Of a stretch of 64,000 nt of DNA, positions 23,735 through 33,181 are shown piece by piece. Both the position numbers and the translations under genes were made by a program. The notes beneath the pieces are model-generated. The model was not told the origin of the DNA. It searched no databases and was given only the letters and a program-made list of their open reading frames with translations. Position 1 is the first letter of the stretch, and the number at the start of each line of letters is the position of its first letter. This DNA comes from Sinorhizobium meliloti 4H41 (GTDB taxonomy: Bacteria > Pseudomonadota > Alphaproteobacteria > Rhizobiales > Rhizobiaceae): positions 434,001 through 498,000 of the forward strand of contig NZ_AQWP01000002.1 in the NCBI RefSeq assembly GCF_000375585.1, written 5' to 3'.

Positions 23735-24063
23735 GCCTCCACCCTGCTGAAATTCGCCTTGTCCGCTTTCGCCCTGGCGAGCGAAGCACGAACGAGCGTC
23801 GCCTTCTCCAGATTAGCGGACGTGAGATTGGCCCCGCGCAGGTCGGTCATCGTAAAATCGGTGTTGAACAAATTGCTTCCCGGGAGTTCGCTACCACCCA
23901 GCATGATCTGCTTTTTGTTGCAGTCCTGCCAGTCCGTGCCCGGTCCCGCAGCGCTCTTGCAATCCGCCGCTGCGGCGACGCCGGCGGCAAGGGCCCACAC
24001 CGTGATCGCCGCAGCGCAGAACGTTGTACGCGCGCTGCCACCCGTCTTGCCAAGCTTCGTCAT
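23341..24063 (-). CDS. Exported pentapeptide-repeat protein
   Basis: The 240-residue protein has a signal peptide (ending GVAAAA before DCKSAAG). It then carries about 25 tandem A(D/N)LXX-type pentapeptides (LRGANLTSANLEKATLVRA, FSGARLAGADFEKAELGRA, and so on), which fold into a right-handed quadrilateral beta helix. Three to four cysteines at the two ends may staple the helix. Proteins of this kind without extra domains have no assigned enzymatic role; export suggests a periplasmic or surface function rather than gyrase protection. Its last 394 bases are overlapped on the other strand by the frame starting at 23039. Confidence 0.88.
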   Translation of the reverse strand: MTKLGKTGGSARTTFCAAAITVWALAAGVAAAADCKSAAGPGTDWQDCNKKQIMLGGSELPGSNLFNTDFTMTDLRGANLTSANLEKATLVRASLARAKADKANFSRVEAYRGNFSAISAENASFASAELQRTDFSGARLAGADFEKAELGRANFDKAVLTGTRFAMANLSRAKLSGAVLEGPIDLDRAFLFLTRIEGVDLSRASGLTQEQVDLTCGDGATKLPSGLAAPAKWPCPPDDD

Positions 24064-24291
24064 ATCGCCGCTCCTCGATCGGCTGCGGGCGAAAGATCAG
24101 CAGGCCGACACGTGCCGGACTGAACGAACCACCGCGCAGAACTCAACCGGAATTCAAGATGTTAAGGCGAATCCGCCCGTCAGAAAAGAGCGGCAAAGAG
24201 CGGCGCCGTCAATAGCCGATCTTCGCCTTCTTCTGATCGGATCGTGATGCCGGTGGCAGGCTTGCCGCCCGGCGGTCAGGCTGGCGGGCGT

Positions 24292-25293
24292 TCAGGCCTC
24301 GACGCCCTGGATGGCAGATACCTGCCAGTCGGCGCCGGGCTTTCGCGCGAACGTCCATATCTCGACGGCGTCTGTCGCCTCATTGGCATTGCCGCTCACG
24401 ACCCTGCCGGTGGCCCTGTCACGCATCACGTCGATGCTCTCGTAGCGCATGGCCACCGTCGCATATTCGGTACCGTTCTCTCTCCATGCCTCCGCGAGGT
24501 CGCCCTGAACGAGGTGAACGTCGCGGACTTCGTTCTTGAGACCCTTTGTTGCGTTGTCGCTTAGCTCTTCCGCGAGGTAGGACATGGCTTCGGGTGTGGT
24601 CAGCTGACGCAGCGCCGCATAATCCTCCGCTCCGTAGGCAGCCTGCACATCCTTCAGCATCGCCTCGAAGCGATCGAGATCGTCCTGGCCCACGCTGATT
24701 TCATCTGTCTGCACCGGTACCGGTGCGGCGGCGGACGCCCCTGTGGCAGCACCACCCATGGCTTCACCTATCCGCGGAATTCGGAAGGACGGCGCTGCGC
24801 CGGCTGCCGCCGAAGAGCGGGCCGAGGCAGCGGGCGCCGAATAGGCCGGACGCTGGTTGCGGCCGAAGAAGCGCATTGCCAGGGAGATCAACAGAACGAC
24901 GAGGCCGACCTGCAGCAGCAGGCCGAGGAAGCCGATGCCGCCGCCGATGCCATGGCCGAGCAGCATGCCGATCAGACCGCCCATCATGAGACCGCCGAGC
25001 ATGGATCCGCCGAAACCATTGAAAAAGCCCGGCCGGGCATTGGTCCGGTTCTGGCTGGCCGGATTGGTCGCGGTCGAAGGCTGGGTGCTCTGCCGCGGTG
25101 TCATGGTTCTGTCGATCGGCGCGGCCGGTGCCGGTGCCGTCCGAGTGACCGGCGGGGCGGAAAAGGTCCGGCTGCCGCGCGAGCCGAAGCCACCGCCTGC
25201 CCGCCTCGCTTCAGCGACGTCGACCACCGTCATCATCGCCGCAACACCGATTGCCGCAATGGCCAGAACACGTCCGAAACGCTGCATTTCCAC
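24292..25293 (-). CDS. Tim44-domain protein with N-terminal membrane/Gly-rich region
   Basis: The 333-residue protein has an N-terminal signal or anchor (LAIAAIGVAAMMTVVDVAEA), a Gly/Ser/Pro-rich stretch, a hydrophobic Gly-zipper region (GGSMLGGLMMGGLIGMLLGHGIGGGIG plus a helix), and a C-terminal Tim44-like domain (~200-333). That domain contains YAALRQLTTPEAMSYLAEEL and ends with DWQVSAIQG. Bacterial Tim44-domain proteins are membrane-linked and of uncertain function. The start may be M1 or M3 (25287). Confidence 0.85.
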   Translation of the reverse strand: MEMQRFGRVLAIAAIGVAAMMTVVDVAEARRAGGGFGSRGSRTFSAPPVTRTAPAPAAPIDRTMTPRQSTQPSTATNPASQNRTNARPGFFNGFGGSMLGGLMMGGLIGMLLGHGIGGGIGFLGLLLQVGLVVLLISLAMRFFGRNQRPAYSAPAASARSSAAAGAAPSFRIPRIGEAMGGAATGASAAAPVPVQTDEISVGQDDLDRFEAMLKDVQAAYGAEDYAALRQLTTPEAMSYLAEELSDNATKGLKNEVRDVHLVQGDLAEAWRENGTEYATVAMRYESIDVMRDRATGRVVSGNANEATDAVEIWTFARKPGADWQVSAIQGVEA

Positions 25294-25467
25294 CCTTCCC
25301 TGTCTCTCGACCGCAATCGGTCAATAAGAGGTCATATAGAGCCAGAGGCGCAGGAATTTAAGAGTGCTGCCCCGTCTTTCCTCGTATTCGGTGTGAGCTA
25401 ACGGTAAACTGTCCACCGATTGAGGCGTTTGGCGCCGTTCCTCCCGATGCCTCGGACGCGGCTACGG

Positions 25468-26502
25468 CTAGCGCACGGGTCCGATAAAGCCGAGTTCGAG
25501 CAACTGCCTGGAACTCGAGAACCGCGTCGAGCACGCATCGGAAAAGTCGAACTCACCGGCCTCCTGAAGATCTTCAAACATCTTGCGGTAGACGGCCGCA
25601 GCATCGAAATACTGCCCGTCGGCGACTGCCTGTTCGATCTTTTCCTTGTAGTCGGAGAAGAACTTGAAGTGCAGCAGCACACCGGCGACGGCGGTGAAAT
25701 TCCTTTCGCAGGGCAACGGCTGATGAATGCTGACGCCGAGGCTGCATTCCCTGTCCCAGAAGATGACAGGATATTTGATGAGTTCGAGCAGATGGGCGAA
25801 TTTGCGCTTCCGCGGGCCGCCCGTGATGCTGATCGCCCGCTTCGTATAGCTGATCTCGTATCCGGAGCCGTCGAAATGATCGGCGATTTCCCACGGCATG
25901 CGGCCATCATCGCTGTCGAGCGTGGCAGCCCCGAGCGGTCCGATCGGATACATGTCGAGCATCGGGGCTGCGAGGCGCTTTTCCCCTTTGCTCTCCAGCG
26001 CCCGCAGAAGAGCTTCGAGCGGCCGGTTCTCGCAATCCTCGTAGATCAGGAACTCGTCGGAATCGACATTCAGATACCACCGGTTCCAGCCATAGCGCTC
26101 GAACAGAGCCTCTCGCCATTCACGCCCCCTGCGGGCATCGCGATACCGCACCGGCGAGCTCCAAAGGTCCACATCCGCCTGCGCAAGCAGGTAGTCCCGC
26201 GTCCCGTCCGACGATACGTCATCGACGCAGATGAAGCGGGTAACGCCGAGCCTTCGGTAGTGCGCGAGAAACGAAGGCAGCAGCTTCCGGTCGTTATGCG
26301 TATTGAACACGAGCGGGATGTCGTCTTTGCCGAGCGCCCGCTGCCCGCCCGGCGTCAGGCACGACATCTCGATCGTCCGCTTCCGCTTGCGGACCCGCGC
26401 CGTCAGCTTGTAGGTTTCGTAACGGGTAAGAACGCGATCGAATATCCCTCTGCGAACCCGCTCGCTCTCAGCTCGGCGAAAAGGATAGTGAAGTTCTTTC
26501 AA
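25468..26502 (-). CDS. Glycosyltransferase family 2-type protein (TTG start)
   Basis: A 344-residue protein with VFNTHNDRKLLPSFLAHYRR, then FICVDDVSSDGTRDYL and YLNVDSDEFLIYED, the hallmarks of the GT2/GT92-like group that uses a DSD/DxD metal motif. Homologues are often called glycosyltransferase family 2 or DUF23-like in rhizobia and may act on surface polysaccharides. It starts with TTG 26502 after GGGAG. It is monocistronic. No membrane helix, so cytoplasmic or peripheral. Confidence 0.82.
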   Translation of the reverse strand: MKELHYPFRRAESERVRRGIFDRVLTRYETYKLTARVRKRKRTIEMSCLTPGGQRALGKDDIPLVFNTHNDRKLLPSFLAHYRRLGVTRFICVDDVSSDGTRDYLLAQADVDLWSSPVRYRDARRGREWREALFERYGWNRWYLNVDSDEFLIYEDCENRPLEALLRALESKGEKRLAAPMLDMYPIGPLGAATLDSDDGRMPWEIADHFDGSGYEISYTKRAISITGGPRKRKFAHLLELIKYPVIFWDRECSLGVSIHQPLPCERNFTAVAGVLLHFKFFSDYKEKIEQAVADGQYFDAAAVYRKMFEDLQEAGEFDFSDACSTRFSSSRQLLELGFIGPVR

Positions 26503-26810
26503 GGTCTGCTCCCGATCGACCGCTGCGAGAGGAAGCGTTTATCGGCATCGGTGCGCGAATTCAACTCCGCCGCAACCGCGAAGCTTGCGCCGGTCGAGGG
26601 CACAACCGTCGGCCTAGAATGCAAACGGGTGCCGCGGTCGCAGGGTCCGGCTGCCAAGCTTGACGAAGTTCTTGATCTTTCCCGGAATGTGCTCCCGCCG
26701 GTCATAGGCAAGAGGCTGTGGCGACTATGCGAAGTCCGCTCGTCAGCTGAGCCCGAGCCATCAGGGCGTAGGCCGAACCATTGCTGCATTCCCAGAGAAT
26801 TTGAGGTTTT
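26503..26810. other. Intergenic region between glycosyltransferase and tRNA-Lys, nothing seen
   Basis: 308 bases without a credible reading frame. It holds the promoter of the TTG-started gene and the region 3' of tRNA-Lys (transcribed leftwards). No T-run terminator hairpin was evident, and I found no duplicated tRNA end that would mark an integration site. Confidence 0.4.
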
Positions 26811-26886
<76 letters not shown>

Positions 26887-27012
26887 GACCGGAACCGCTT
26901 CGCTGCGGTCTGGTGGGGCGTATAATGGCGTTCGACGGGCTTGTCCAGCGCCCTTTGCAAGTTTTCTGCAAAAATTTCAGCGCGGTGCATTCGTGCGTCC
27001 TGCGCCGCCACT

Positions 27013-27930
27013 TCAGACCGTCAGCTCCCCTTCGGCAACTTTTATGGCATGGCCGCCTATCCGCGCGCTCGCGATCTTGCCCTCCGCTATGTCCAGATGC
27101 AGATGAATGAAGGAAGGGCGGCCCATTTCGACCCCCTGCTCGATCAGCATGGGGTGGTGGCCATCGACCAGGCCGTCGAAGAAGTTGATGGCGCCTGAAA
27201 GAGCGGCCGCGGCCGAGCCGGTTGCCGGGTCTTCGACGAGGCCCATGCCGGGGGCGAACATCCGGGCATGAAAGCGGGCTGTATGATTGATGCCGCCGCG
27301 ACAGTAGAGATAGGCTGCAGCGAGCCGGCCCTCGGCAAGCGGTGCCAGGTGCTCCCAGCGCTGCGGATCGAATTCCACCGAAGCCGCCGCGCCGACGTCA
27401 TGAAGGGGCACCATGACGAAGGGAACGCCGGCGCTCCAGAACGACGGCACATGATTTTCAAAGCCGACCTGCGTGGTCTTGAGCGCAAGGGCGTCGGCGA
27501 TCTCCTGCCGGTCCAACTGCGCGTGGAGCCGGATCGGTTTGCGCGGCAGGTCGAATTCGGCGAAGGTCGCCGCTCCCGGCTTCAGCCTGACGGCAGCGCG
27601 GACCGGCCCCACGCTTTCTTCCAGTACCTGCATCAGTTCGAGCGCACTGTTGGCCTCCCCGTAGGCCGCTTCCGCAATTGCTACGGCCGCTCCGACTGTC
27701 GGGTGTCCGGCGAAGGGCAGTTCGTGTGCCGGCGTGAATATCCGAAGCCGGGCGGAATGGGCGGCGTTGCCGGGCCGCAGGATGAAAACCGTTTCGGAAA
27801 GGTTGAACTCCTGGGCGATCGCCTGCATGGCTTCCTCGGCAAGCCCCTCGGCCTCGAACACCACTGCCAGAGGGTTGCCCGCCAGCCGTTTCTCGGTGAA
27901 GACATCGTAGATCGCGTAACGCCGTGCCAT
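27013..27930 (-). CDS. PhzF-family isomerase-like protein
   Basis: The 305-residue protein shows the PhzF fold: YDVFTEKRLAGNPLAVVFEA near the start, LSETVFIL (the conserved Glu in the active site), HELPFAGHPTVGAA and the late GLVEDPATGSAAAAL. Family members isomerise or epimerise small cyclic substrates; PhzF itself works in phenazine synthesis. No phenazine genes are nearby, so the substrate is unknown. It is monocistronic and lies between tRNA-Lys and the NUDIX gene on the same strand. Confidence 0.9.
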   Translation of the reverse strand: MARRYAIYDVFTEKRLAGNPLAVVFEAEGLAEEAMQAIAQEFNLSETVFILRPGNAAHSARLRIFTPAHELPFAGHPTVGAAVAIAEAAYGEANSALELMQVLEESVGPVRAAVRLKPGAATFAEFDLPRKPIRLHAQLDRQEIADALALKTTQVGFENHVPSFWSAGVPFVMVPLHDVGAAASVEFDPQRWEHLAPLAEGRLAAAYLYCRGGINHTARFHARMFAPGMGLVEDPATGSAAAALSGAINFFDGLVDGHHPMLIEQGVEMGRPSFIHLHLDIAEGKIASARIGGHAIKVAEGELTV

Positions 27931-28105
27931 ACATGTCCCCTTATTGGTCCGGGTCGTTGTGGATTAGGTCCGGGTAGCGCGGTATTACGAAGATCCCGTC
28001 TGCCGACGCCGCGACGTCGGGTCAAAACTCTGCTGTCCGCACCGCTCGCGACCTTGCAACGCCAGCGGCCCGGCGGCAAGGCAAAATGCCCGCGGCGACG
28101 TTCCT

Positions 28106-28855
28106 TCACGCCATCTGCTGCACGCGGCTACGCGCAAAAAGCCATTCAAGTATGGGTGGAATGAACGGCGGATAATTATGTGCGGTCGGCTCTGGCCCTC
28201 GGATCGCCACCGCCTCGTCGATCTCGGGATGGGGATCGGCAGCAACATGCGCCGCCACCCGCGCAAGGATTTCCTCCGCCGTGGCCGCCAATCGGAAAAC
28301 GCGGAAAACGGTAAGGGTGCCATCCATGCGGATGGCGTGCCAGCCCGGTTCTGCGACCGCTTCGGAAAGCGAGATGCCGGTTTCCTCCATGACCTCGCGC
28401 GCGATGTTGCGCCCGACGTCGCAGCGCCCGTCGATGATGTCCTCCGGCTCCAGCGAACCGCCGGGGCTATAGACCCGGCCCGGATTGGCCGTGTGCGCAC
28501 CCATGCGGATGGCGATCAAAGCGCCGTCCGAAGAGACGAGCATCGGCATGCCAAAGATATGGCTCGCGCCCGCCGCTCTCGTTTTCCGCCACCAGAGAAA
28601 GGTCGAATAGGGAACGATATGGGCCCGCGCGCTGATGCGCCCGTCCGTGATCCGGACCGACCTCTGCAGTACCATCCGGCCGTCGAAAAGGTGTGGGTTC
28701 GCGGCGATTTCCCGCTGCCAGCTTTCGCGCGCCCGATCCGCCTCTGCCAGATGGAACGGATGGGGCTCGGGCGAGACCTCTATATCGATTTCCGAGACCG
28801 GGAAGATCGTCCCGTCGAGAGGCCATTGCCCCTGGCTGGTTTCCAGTAAGGTCAT
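28106..28855 (-). CDS. NUDIX hydrolase
   Basis: A 249-residue protein with a NUDIX box, GGSLEPEDII...REVMEETGISL (around residues 140-165), a slightly extended Gx5Ex7REUxEEXGU with a long insert. The N-terminal 100 residues are a separate domain seen in longer members of the family. It should hydrolyse a nucleoside diphosphate linked to another moiety; which one is unknown. It starts 2 bases after the end of the upstream endonuclease-type gene, so they form a two-gene operon. Confidence 0.85.
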   Translation of the reverse strand: MTLLETSQGQWPLDGTIFPVSEIDIEVSPEPHPFHLAEADRARESWQREIAANPHLFDGRMVLQRSVRITDGRISARAHIVPYSTFLWWRKTRAAGASHIFGMPMLVSSDGALIAIRMGAHTANPGRVYSPGGSLEPEDIIDGRCDVGRNIAREVMEETGISLSEAVAEPGWHAIRMDGTLTVFRVFRLAATAEEILARVAAHVAADPHPEIDEAVAIRGPEPTAHNYPPFIPPILEWLFARSRVQQMA

Positions 28856-28857
28856 CT

Positions 28858-29964
28858 TCAAATATCCAAGGTCATTACGACAGGGCAATGGTCGGAGGCT
28901 TTCGGACGGTCCCAGCCGGTGCGCGGATAACGCTCGACCTCCTGCCCCGCGGGAAAGATCGTGCGATAGGGCTGCCCGGAACGGATGATTTCAGGCAGCC
29001 GGGCCGCGTTGCGGCGCGCCAGCTCCGGCGACAGCCAGATATAGTCGAGCTGGCAGAGATGCCGATCATCCGGCCCCCGGCTATGAAAGAGCGTCCAGCG
29101 GTCGAGGACCGGCCGGCGCAGATTGGGATTTTCGACAAAACCGTCGTGGCTCAGGATGTCGAGCGCGCTCGTCGTTTCCTCATGCGGCACGAATTCATAG
29201 CCGTTGCGCCGGTCGCCCAGCACCTTCACCTTCTCCTGATAGTCGTTCATGTCGCCACAGATGGCGAAGACTTTGTCGGCCGTATGTCCGCGGCCGAAGC
29301 GGCGTTCGATGAGATGGCGCACGGCCTTCACCTCCGCGACACGCACGGCCATCGTCGCCTGCCGGCCGTCGAGACCTTCGCGCGCCGGCCCCATGGACTT
29401 GAGATGCACCACATAGAGGGTCAGCGGCCTCCCGCCGATTCTCACATCCAATTCGAGGCAATCGCGTTTGAAGATGCGGTCGCGGGGCCGGTTCGTAAGT
29501 GCCAGTTCGTCGTTGAAGAGGTCGAGATCCTCATAGGTGAGCGCAGCGTGGCTCTTTACCTCCAGGCACTCGATCTTCTGGCCGTCGCGGGTCTCCTCCC
29601 GCATCAGCACGGCGACATCTATGCCGCGGGAGTCGTTGCCTTCGATCAGATATTTCTGGCGATAACCGTTGCCGGCCATGCGAAACAGATAGCCATATTC
29701 GAAGGCCTGCAGCGCCGCCATGTTGTCGGCCTCCTGCAGGCAGAGAATATCGGCGTCGCAATCGGCAATCGCCAGCGCCGACATCTGCCGGGTGTCGTCC
29801 GTATGCGCGATCGTGCGTGCCTCTTCCAGACGCTGGTATTCCGCCTCGCTGCGAACGTCGAAGAGCCGCAACACCCGATCCTGCTTGAGCTGGTTGCGAA
29901 AGCCGGAAAAATCGAAGCGGCTCATGAGGTTTTCGATATTGAAGGTGGCAAGGCGAAGCGACAT
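28858..29964 (-). CDS. Endonuclease/exonuclease/phosphatase-family protein
   Basis: The 368-residue protein starts MSLRLATFNIENL, the usual N-terminus of the EEP fold. It has ILCLQEAD (metal-binding Glu), VVHLKS (HxK region), ICGDMND (Asp/Asn pair) and a terminal KASDHCPVVMTLD (the catalytic His pair SDH). It is a metal-dependent phosphodiesterase or nuclease. No signal peptide. ATG 29964 is chosen because it begins the domain. It is co-transcribed with the NUDIX gene. Confidence 0.88.
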   Translation of the reverse strand: MSLRLATFNIENLMSRFDFSGFRNQLKQDRVLRLFDVRSEAEYQRLEEARTIAHTDDTRQMSALAIADCDADILCLQEADNMAALQAFEYGYLFRMAGNGYRQKYLIEGNDSRGIDVAVLMREETRDGQKIECLEVKSHAALTYEDLDLFNDELALTNRPRDRIFKRDCLELDVRIGGRPLTLYVVHLKSMGPAREGLDGRQATMAVRVAEVKAVRHLIERRFGRGHTADKVFAICGDMNDYQEKVKVLGDRRNGYEFVPHEETTSALDILSHDGFVENPNLRRPVLDRWTLFHSRGPDDRHLCQLDYIWLSPELARRNAARLPEIIRSGQPYRTIFPAGQEVERYPRTGWDRPKASDHCPVVMTLDI

Positions 29965-30113
29965 CAGGGGCAATTCCACATTGAATTGCCGCGGAGATTA
30001 GAGCGGGACGAGCAAGAGTGTAAAGCTGCAGATTGTGCCGCGCGCGAGCCCTCCGCGGCGTTGCCGTCCGCCTGAGAGGAAACTTGCCATGAGCCCGTGC
30101 GCGGCCCTGGCTG

Positions 30114-30557
30114 CTATCGTCTTACCGCCACCACCTGGGCTCGGCTGAAATAGGACAACTGCACGCGACCCGACTGGTTGCCGCCGATAAGACGTGCGGT
30201 CGATTTGGACATCTGCGACAGGACGCCGACGTGATAGCTCCGTCCGGCTCTGACGACGACGACGTCGCCCGGCCGTGCGTAGGACAGCTTGACGGGCGCA
30301 CCGAACCTCAGCCACGAGCGGGCGATGCCATAGCTCTTCGGTGGCTGCCGGCCGGATTTCCTGGCAACCATCCCCATGAAATGGCCGCACCAGGGCGTAC
30401 GGGCCGGATTGATGCCGAGAGCGGCGCGCAGGCGCCTGTTGTTTTTCACCTCGTGCAGCCCGGCATATTGCTGGGCCTGGGTGAGCATTCCCGCTGATGC
30501 GGTGTCGGGTGACGTAAGCGCAAGAAATGCTGCAGTCAGAAGCGCGACAACCTTCAT
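30114..30557 (-). CDS. Exported TIGR02594/NlpC-P60-like protein
   Basis: A 147-residue protein with a signal peptide (MKVVALLTAAFLALTSPDTASA). The mature part has the TIGR02594 pattern: TPWCGHFMGMVARKSG (catalytic Cys candidate), ARPGDVVVVR and SYHVGVLSQ (His). This is the NlpC/P60-CHAP fold of peptidoglycan amidases. It is likely periplasmic and may act on the cell wall. ATG 30557 begins the signal. Confidence 0.82.
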   Translation of the reverse strand: MKVVALLTAAFLALTSPDTASAGMLTQAQQYAGLHEVKNNRRLRAALGINPARTPWCGHFMGMVARKSGRQPPKSYGIARSWLRFGAPVKLSYARPGDVVVVRAGRSYHVGVLSQMSKSTARLIGGNQSGRVQLSYFSRAQVVAVRR

Positions 30558-31334
30558 GAGTTGGTCTCCCTCACGGCGCTGCGCGTCCAATCAGACGCAA
30601 AGTCGCCGTAGCACCTGGTTTTGCCGCATCTTCCGGATTGACTTCGATCCAAAAGATGCAGCCGGCGCGGACGGCGTCATGCCGGCCTTCGCCTGCCTCT
30701 TCGTCTCCGTCCATCGCAAGAAGTTCGCCCCTTCCGCAGACGCGCATATGCACGCGCCGAGCCGCTCCGCGTTCGGGAATGCGTCCCGATCGCAGATGAA
30801 GATGGCTCCGGAATCAAAGGGCTAGAGCGTCCTCCACCGAGGCGTACAGCAACGGCCGCGCCCAGCGCCCGTCAAAGGCGCCAAGGCGGCATGCCTGGAT
30901 TGCTGCACGGTCCGCCCGTGAGCGGTACCGTGTCGGCAGCCGTCAAGGCTGCACTACGCCTTCGGCACAAAGCACAAAGGACTCTCTAGCGCTTTGAGGC
31001 TGCACATGACCGTTTCCGAAAATCGAATATGGATTTTCAGCGCGGTATTGCAGCCGGCCCGCGAATTGCAATGGCCGTGCCCCCAACCTGATGGCGTTCG
31101 CTTTGCGAGAGTTTGAAATTCCCCTGCCAGCCGGTGGTCAGCAGTCGAAAACTTGCCGGCTAGGTGAAGCGAAATTGTGGCAAAGACCGCTTGTTTTGCG
31201 CAATTGGCGTCGATTTCTTCGCCGATTCGCTACTGTGGCCCGAAACTGGCGCGTTTTTGCCTATCGGTCGGCGGCTATTGACCCTTGTCTGCCCCGGCGG
31301 CCAGCATGGCGGCCTGGCGGCGCTGCTTTCAGGA
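30558..31334. other. Large intergenic region with no convincing gene
   Basis: 777 bases between the TIGR02594-like protein and the TadG-like protein. A 60-residue frame at 30571-30753 on the reverse strand sits just upstream of 30557, but it has no start signal or homology that I can see. The stretch 30830-31080 has the low-information look of intergenic DNA. I could not find a repeat pair. Confidence 0.45.
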
Positions 31335-32669
31335 TCAGCGCACCAGACGAATGGCGCCCGGATAATTGAAATGGGTATTGGCAAGCTCCTTGCTGCAATC
31401 CATCTTGAAAGTACTGTTGCCGATCAGCGTGATCTCCTGTGCGATCAATCTGATGCACTCACCGCTGGTCGTGCCGTTGCCGGCATATTGGAGTTCGCGG
31501 GCGTCGGGGAAATAGAGGATCCCCGTCAACGAGGATTTGCTGTTGCCGTTGATGACGGCTGATGCGGTGTTGCCGTGCTCTGCAACGATCGAGAAGCCGG
31601 CCCAACTGCCCTCGAGGGAAGGCGAGATATTGAAGGTGGCGCCTCCATTGATCCTGAGTTCCGCATCGTTGATCAGGAAGAAGGTCACGCCCTGACCGCT
31701 GACGACCGTTTGGCTGCCGAGTTCGAGCCGGCCGCCGTCGATGATGTAATTGCCCGCCTGGAGCGTGACGGCTCCTTTCAGATCCAGGCCGCCGTAGGTA
31801 CCGGGTTTCAACGTCACCACATGGCCGTCGGCATTTTTCGGTGTCTTTCCAGTGCCATTGCAATCGCCGTTGCCGCCGCCTCCGGCGACGTAGCCCTGAC
31901 CGCAGCCGGAAAGATTCGTCCAGCCCGAAGGCTTGGGGAGCCCCTTGCTCGCAAATGGGTCGGGTATGCGCGGCGATCCTTCCACGGCGGCCTCGCAGGC
32001 GAGCTGTACCGCCTGCGGCGAGCTGTAGATACGGCCCGCTGCGTAAAGACACTCGGCTTTGAGCTTGCCTGAGCCGCCGATATAGACCGACTGATCGTCG
32101 TCGGAGTTCGAAAGGACCGCGCATCCCGTCAGATCGGCAATTGCGCTGCCGCTGACCTCGAATGCCCGGTCTGCCGTGCGATGAAGCGCAAGAATGCAGG
32201 CCTCCGCCCCGGAGGCGCGCGCGGCAATCGCCAGGCGCCGGATCTGCAGCGGCAGGCGCTCGAGGAAGAGCGGCTTGTGGTCCAGCACGAATTCGGCGGT
32301 AGCGGTATCTTCATTCACATTGCGCGTGAACTTTACGGACAGCGCCTGCGTCGACGGCTCGGTGGCGACGGCCAGCGCGTCGACGACGCTCTCCTGCGGC
32401 AGCGCATAATTGCTCCAGAAGAACTTTTGCGCCGCGGCGTAGGCGTCGTCCTCGGTGGCGCCCTCGCCATAGGCGCGGACCGAGCCGAGCGCGGCCGCAT
32501 CGAGAGCGCTCTGGATTTTCTCCGCCTCCAGGTAAGCCCCGGCGAAGTCGATCGCCAGCGCAGCCGCGCCGATAATCGGAACGAAAGCGATCGCGCCCAG
32601 AACGGCGAAGTTGCCGCTCCTGTCGCGCACCAATCTTCTCAGATGCAGGCGGAACGTCGCGGCCCTCAT
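31335..32669 (-). CDS. TadE/TadG-like protein with C-terminal beta-rich domain
   Basis: The 444-residue protein has an N-terminal TadG-type anchor (DRSGNFAVLGAIAFVPIIG, then AAALAIDFAGAYLEAEKIQSALDAAALG). It then has an extracytoplasmic domain with several cysteines and Gly/Asn-rich, beta-strand repeats (GGLDLKGAVTLQAGNYII, ELRINGGATFNISPS) that may form a beta-helix. TadG proteins help assemble Flp pili, but no other tad/cpa gene is nearby. AGAGGGAAGGCT precedes ATG 32669, which is better than the GTG/ATG further up. Confidence 0.82.
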   Translation of the reverse strand: MRAATFRLHLRRLVRDRSGNFAVLGAIAFVPIIGAAALAIDFAGAYLEAEKIQSALDAAALGSVRAYGEGATEDDAYAAAQKFFWSNYALPQESVVDALAVATEPSTQALSVKFTRNVNEDTATAEFVLDHKPLFLERLPLQIRRLAIAARASGAEACILALHRTADRAFEVSGSAIADLTGCAVLSNSDDDQSVYIGGSGKLKAECLYAAGRIYSSPQAVQLACEAAVEGSPRIPDPFASKGLPKPSGWTNLSGCGQGYVAGGGGNGDCNGTGKTPKNADGHVVTLKPGTYGGLDLKGAVTLQAGNYIIDGGRLELGSQTVVSGQGVTFFLINDAELRINGGATFNISPSLEGSWAGFSIVAEHGNTASAVINGNSKSSLTGILYFPDARELQYAGNGTTSGECIRLIAQEITLIGNSTFKMDCSKELANTHFNYPGAIRLVR

Positions 32670-33181
32670 AGCCTTCCCTCTCAGCAGCCCCACCGCAACA
32701 CATAAGCATTAACTAATTTTAAGATCGTTACCAAACACGTTCGGCTTTTATGAAATCTTTACAAGAAGGGCGGGAGTCCTCGACTTCCTCGCGACAAGCC
32801 GCCTCCTGCGCAAGAATCGGTCGTAGTTCGTAACAAATCGCCCTGAAAAGTTACTGGACCAAGGCCACCGATCTCGTCAAAAATAGCGGTGCAATCAGGG
32901 AAATGATTTCAGTAGCAATTTAGATCGGAGCTCCCTTCGGGGTGAACGCCGATTGCGAGGATTTACCCGGTCGAGCTCGCGGCAGCCCCCGGGCGGAGAG
33001 TGATGGATATGCCCGGGGCGTCTGGCAGCCGGGTGTGATATTGCCGCCGGGAAAATAGAGAGATTGAAATTTTCGCCGCAATTTACCAGGACCCGCTCGC
33101 TGACGGCGGGCCCTGGTTTTGTATGGGCGCTCCTGGCGCCGGGTCATTTCCGCGGCGCCGCTCAACGCTGCAGCAAGCGCG
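32670..33181. other. Intergenic region with an orphan terminator-like hairpin
   Basis: 512 bases between tadG-like and TRAP genes, which both run leftwards. It has no reading frame with protein character. It contains the hairpin at 33086-33116 followed by TTTT on the plus strand. The 32700-32760 segment is AT-rich and likely contains the TadG promoter. Confidence 0.5.
33086..33116 (+). terminator. Plus-strand terminator-like hairpin without an upstream gene
   Basis: CCAGGACCCGC and GCGGGCCCTGG form an 11-bp stem with one mismatch around a 9-base loop, followed by TTTT (33117-33120). No plus-strand gene lies upstream, so it may end a small RNA or act in the TRAP operon's leftward transcript instead. 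Confidence 0.55.

Noticed and set aside
30571-30753. 60-codon reverse-strand frame upstream of the TIGR02594-like gene
   Set aside because: No good ribosome binding site, no recognisable motif and mixed composition; evidence too weak to call.
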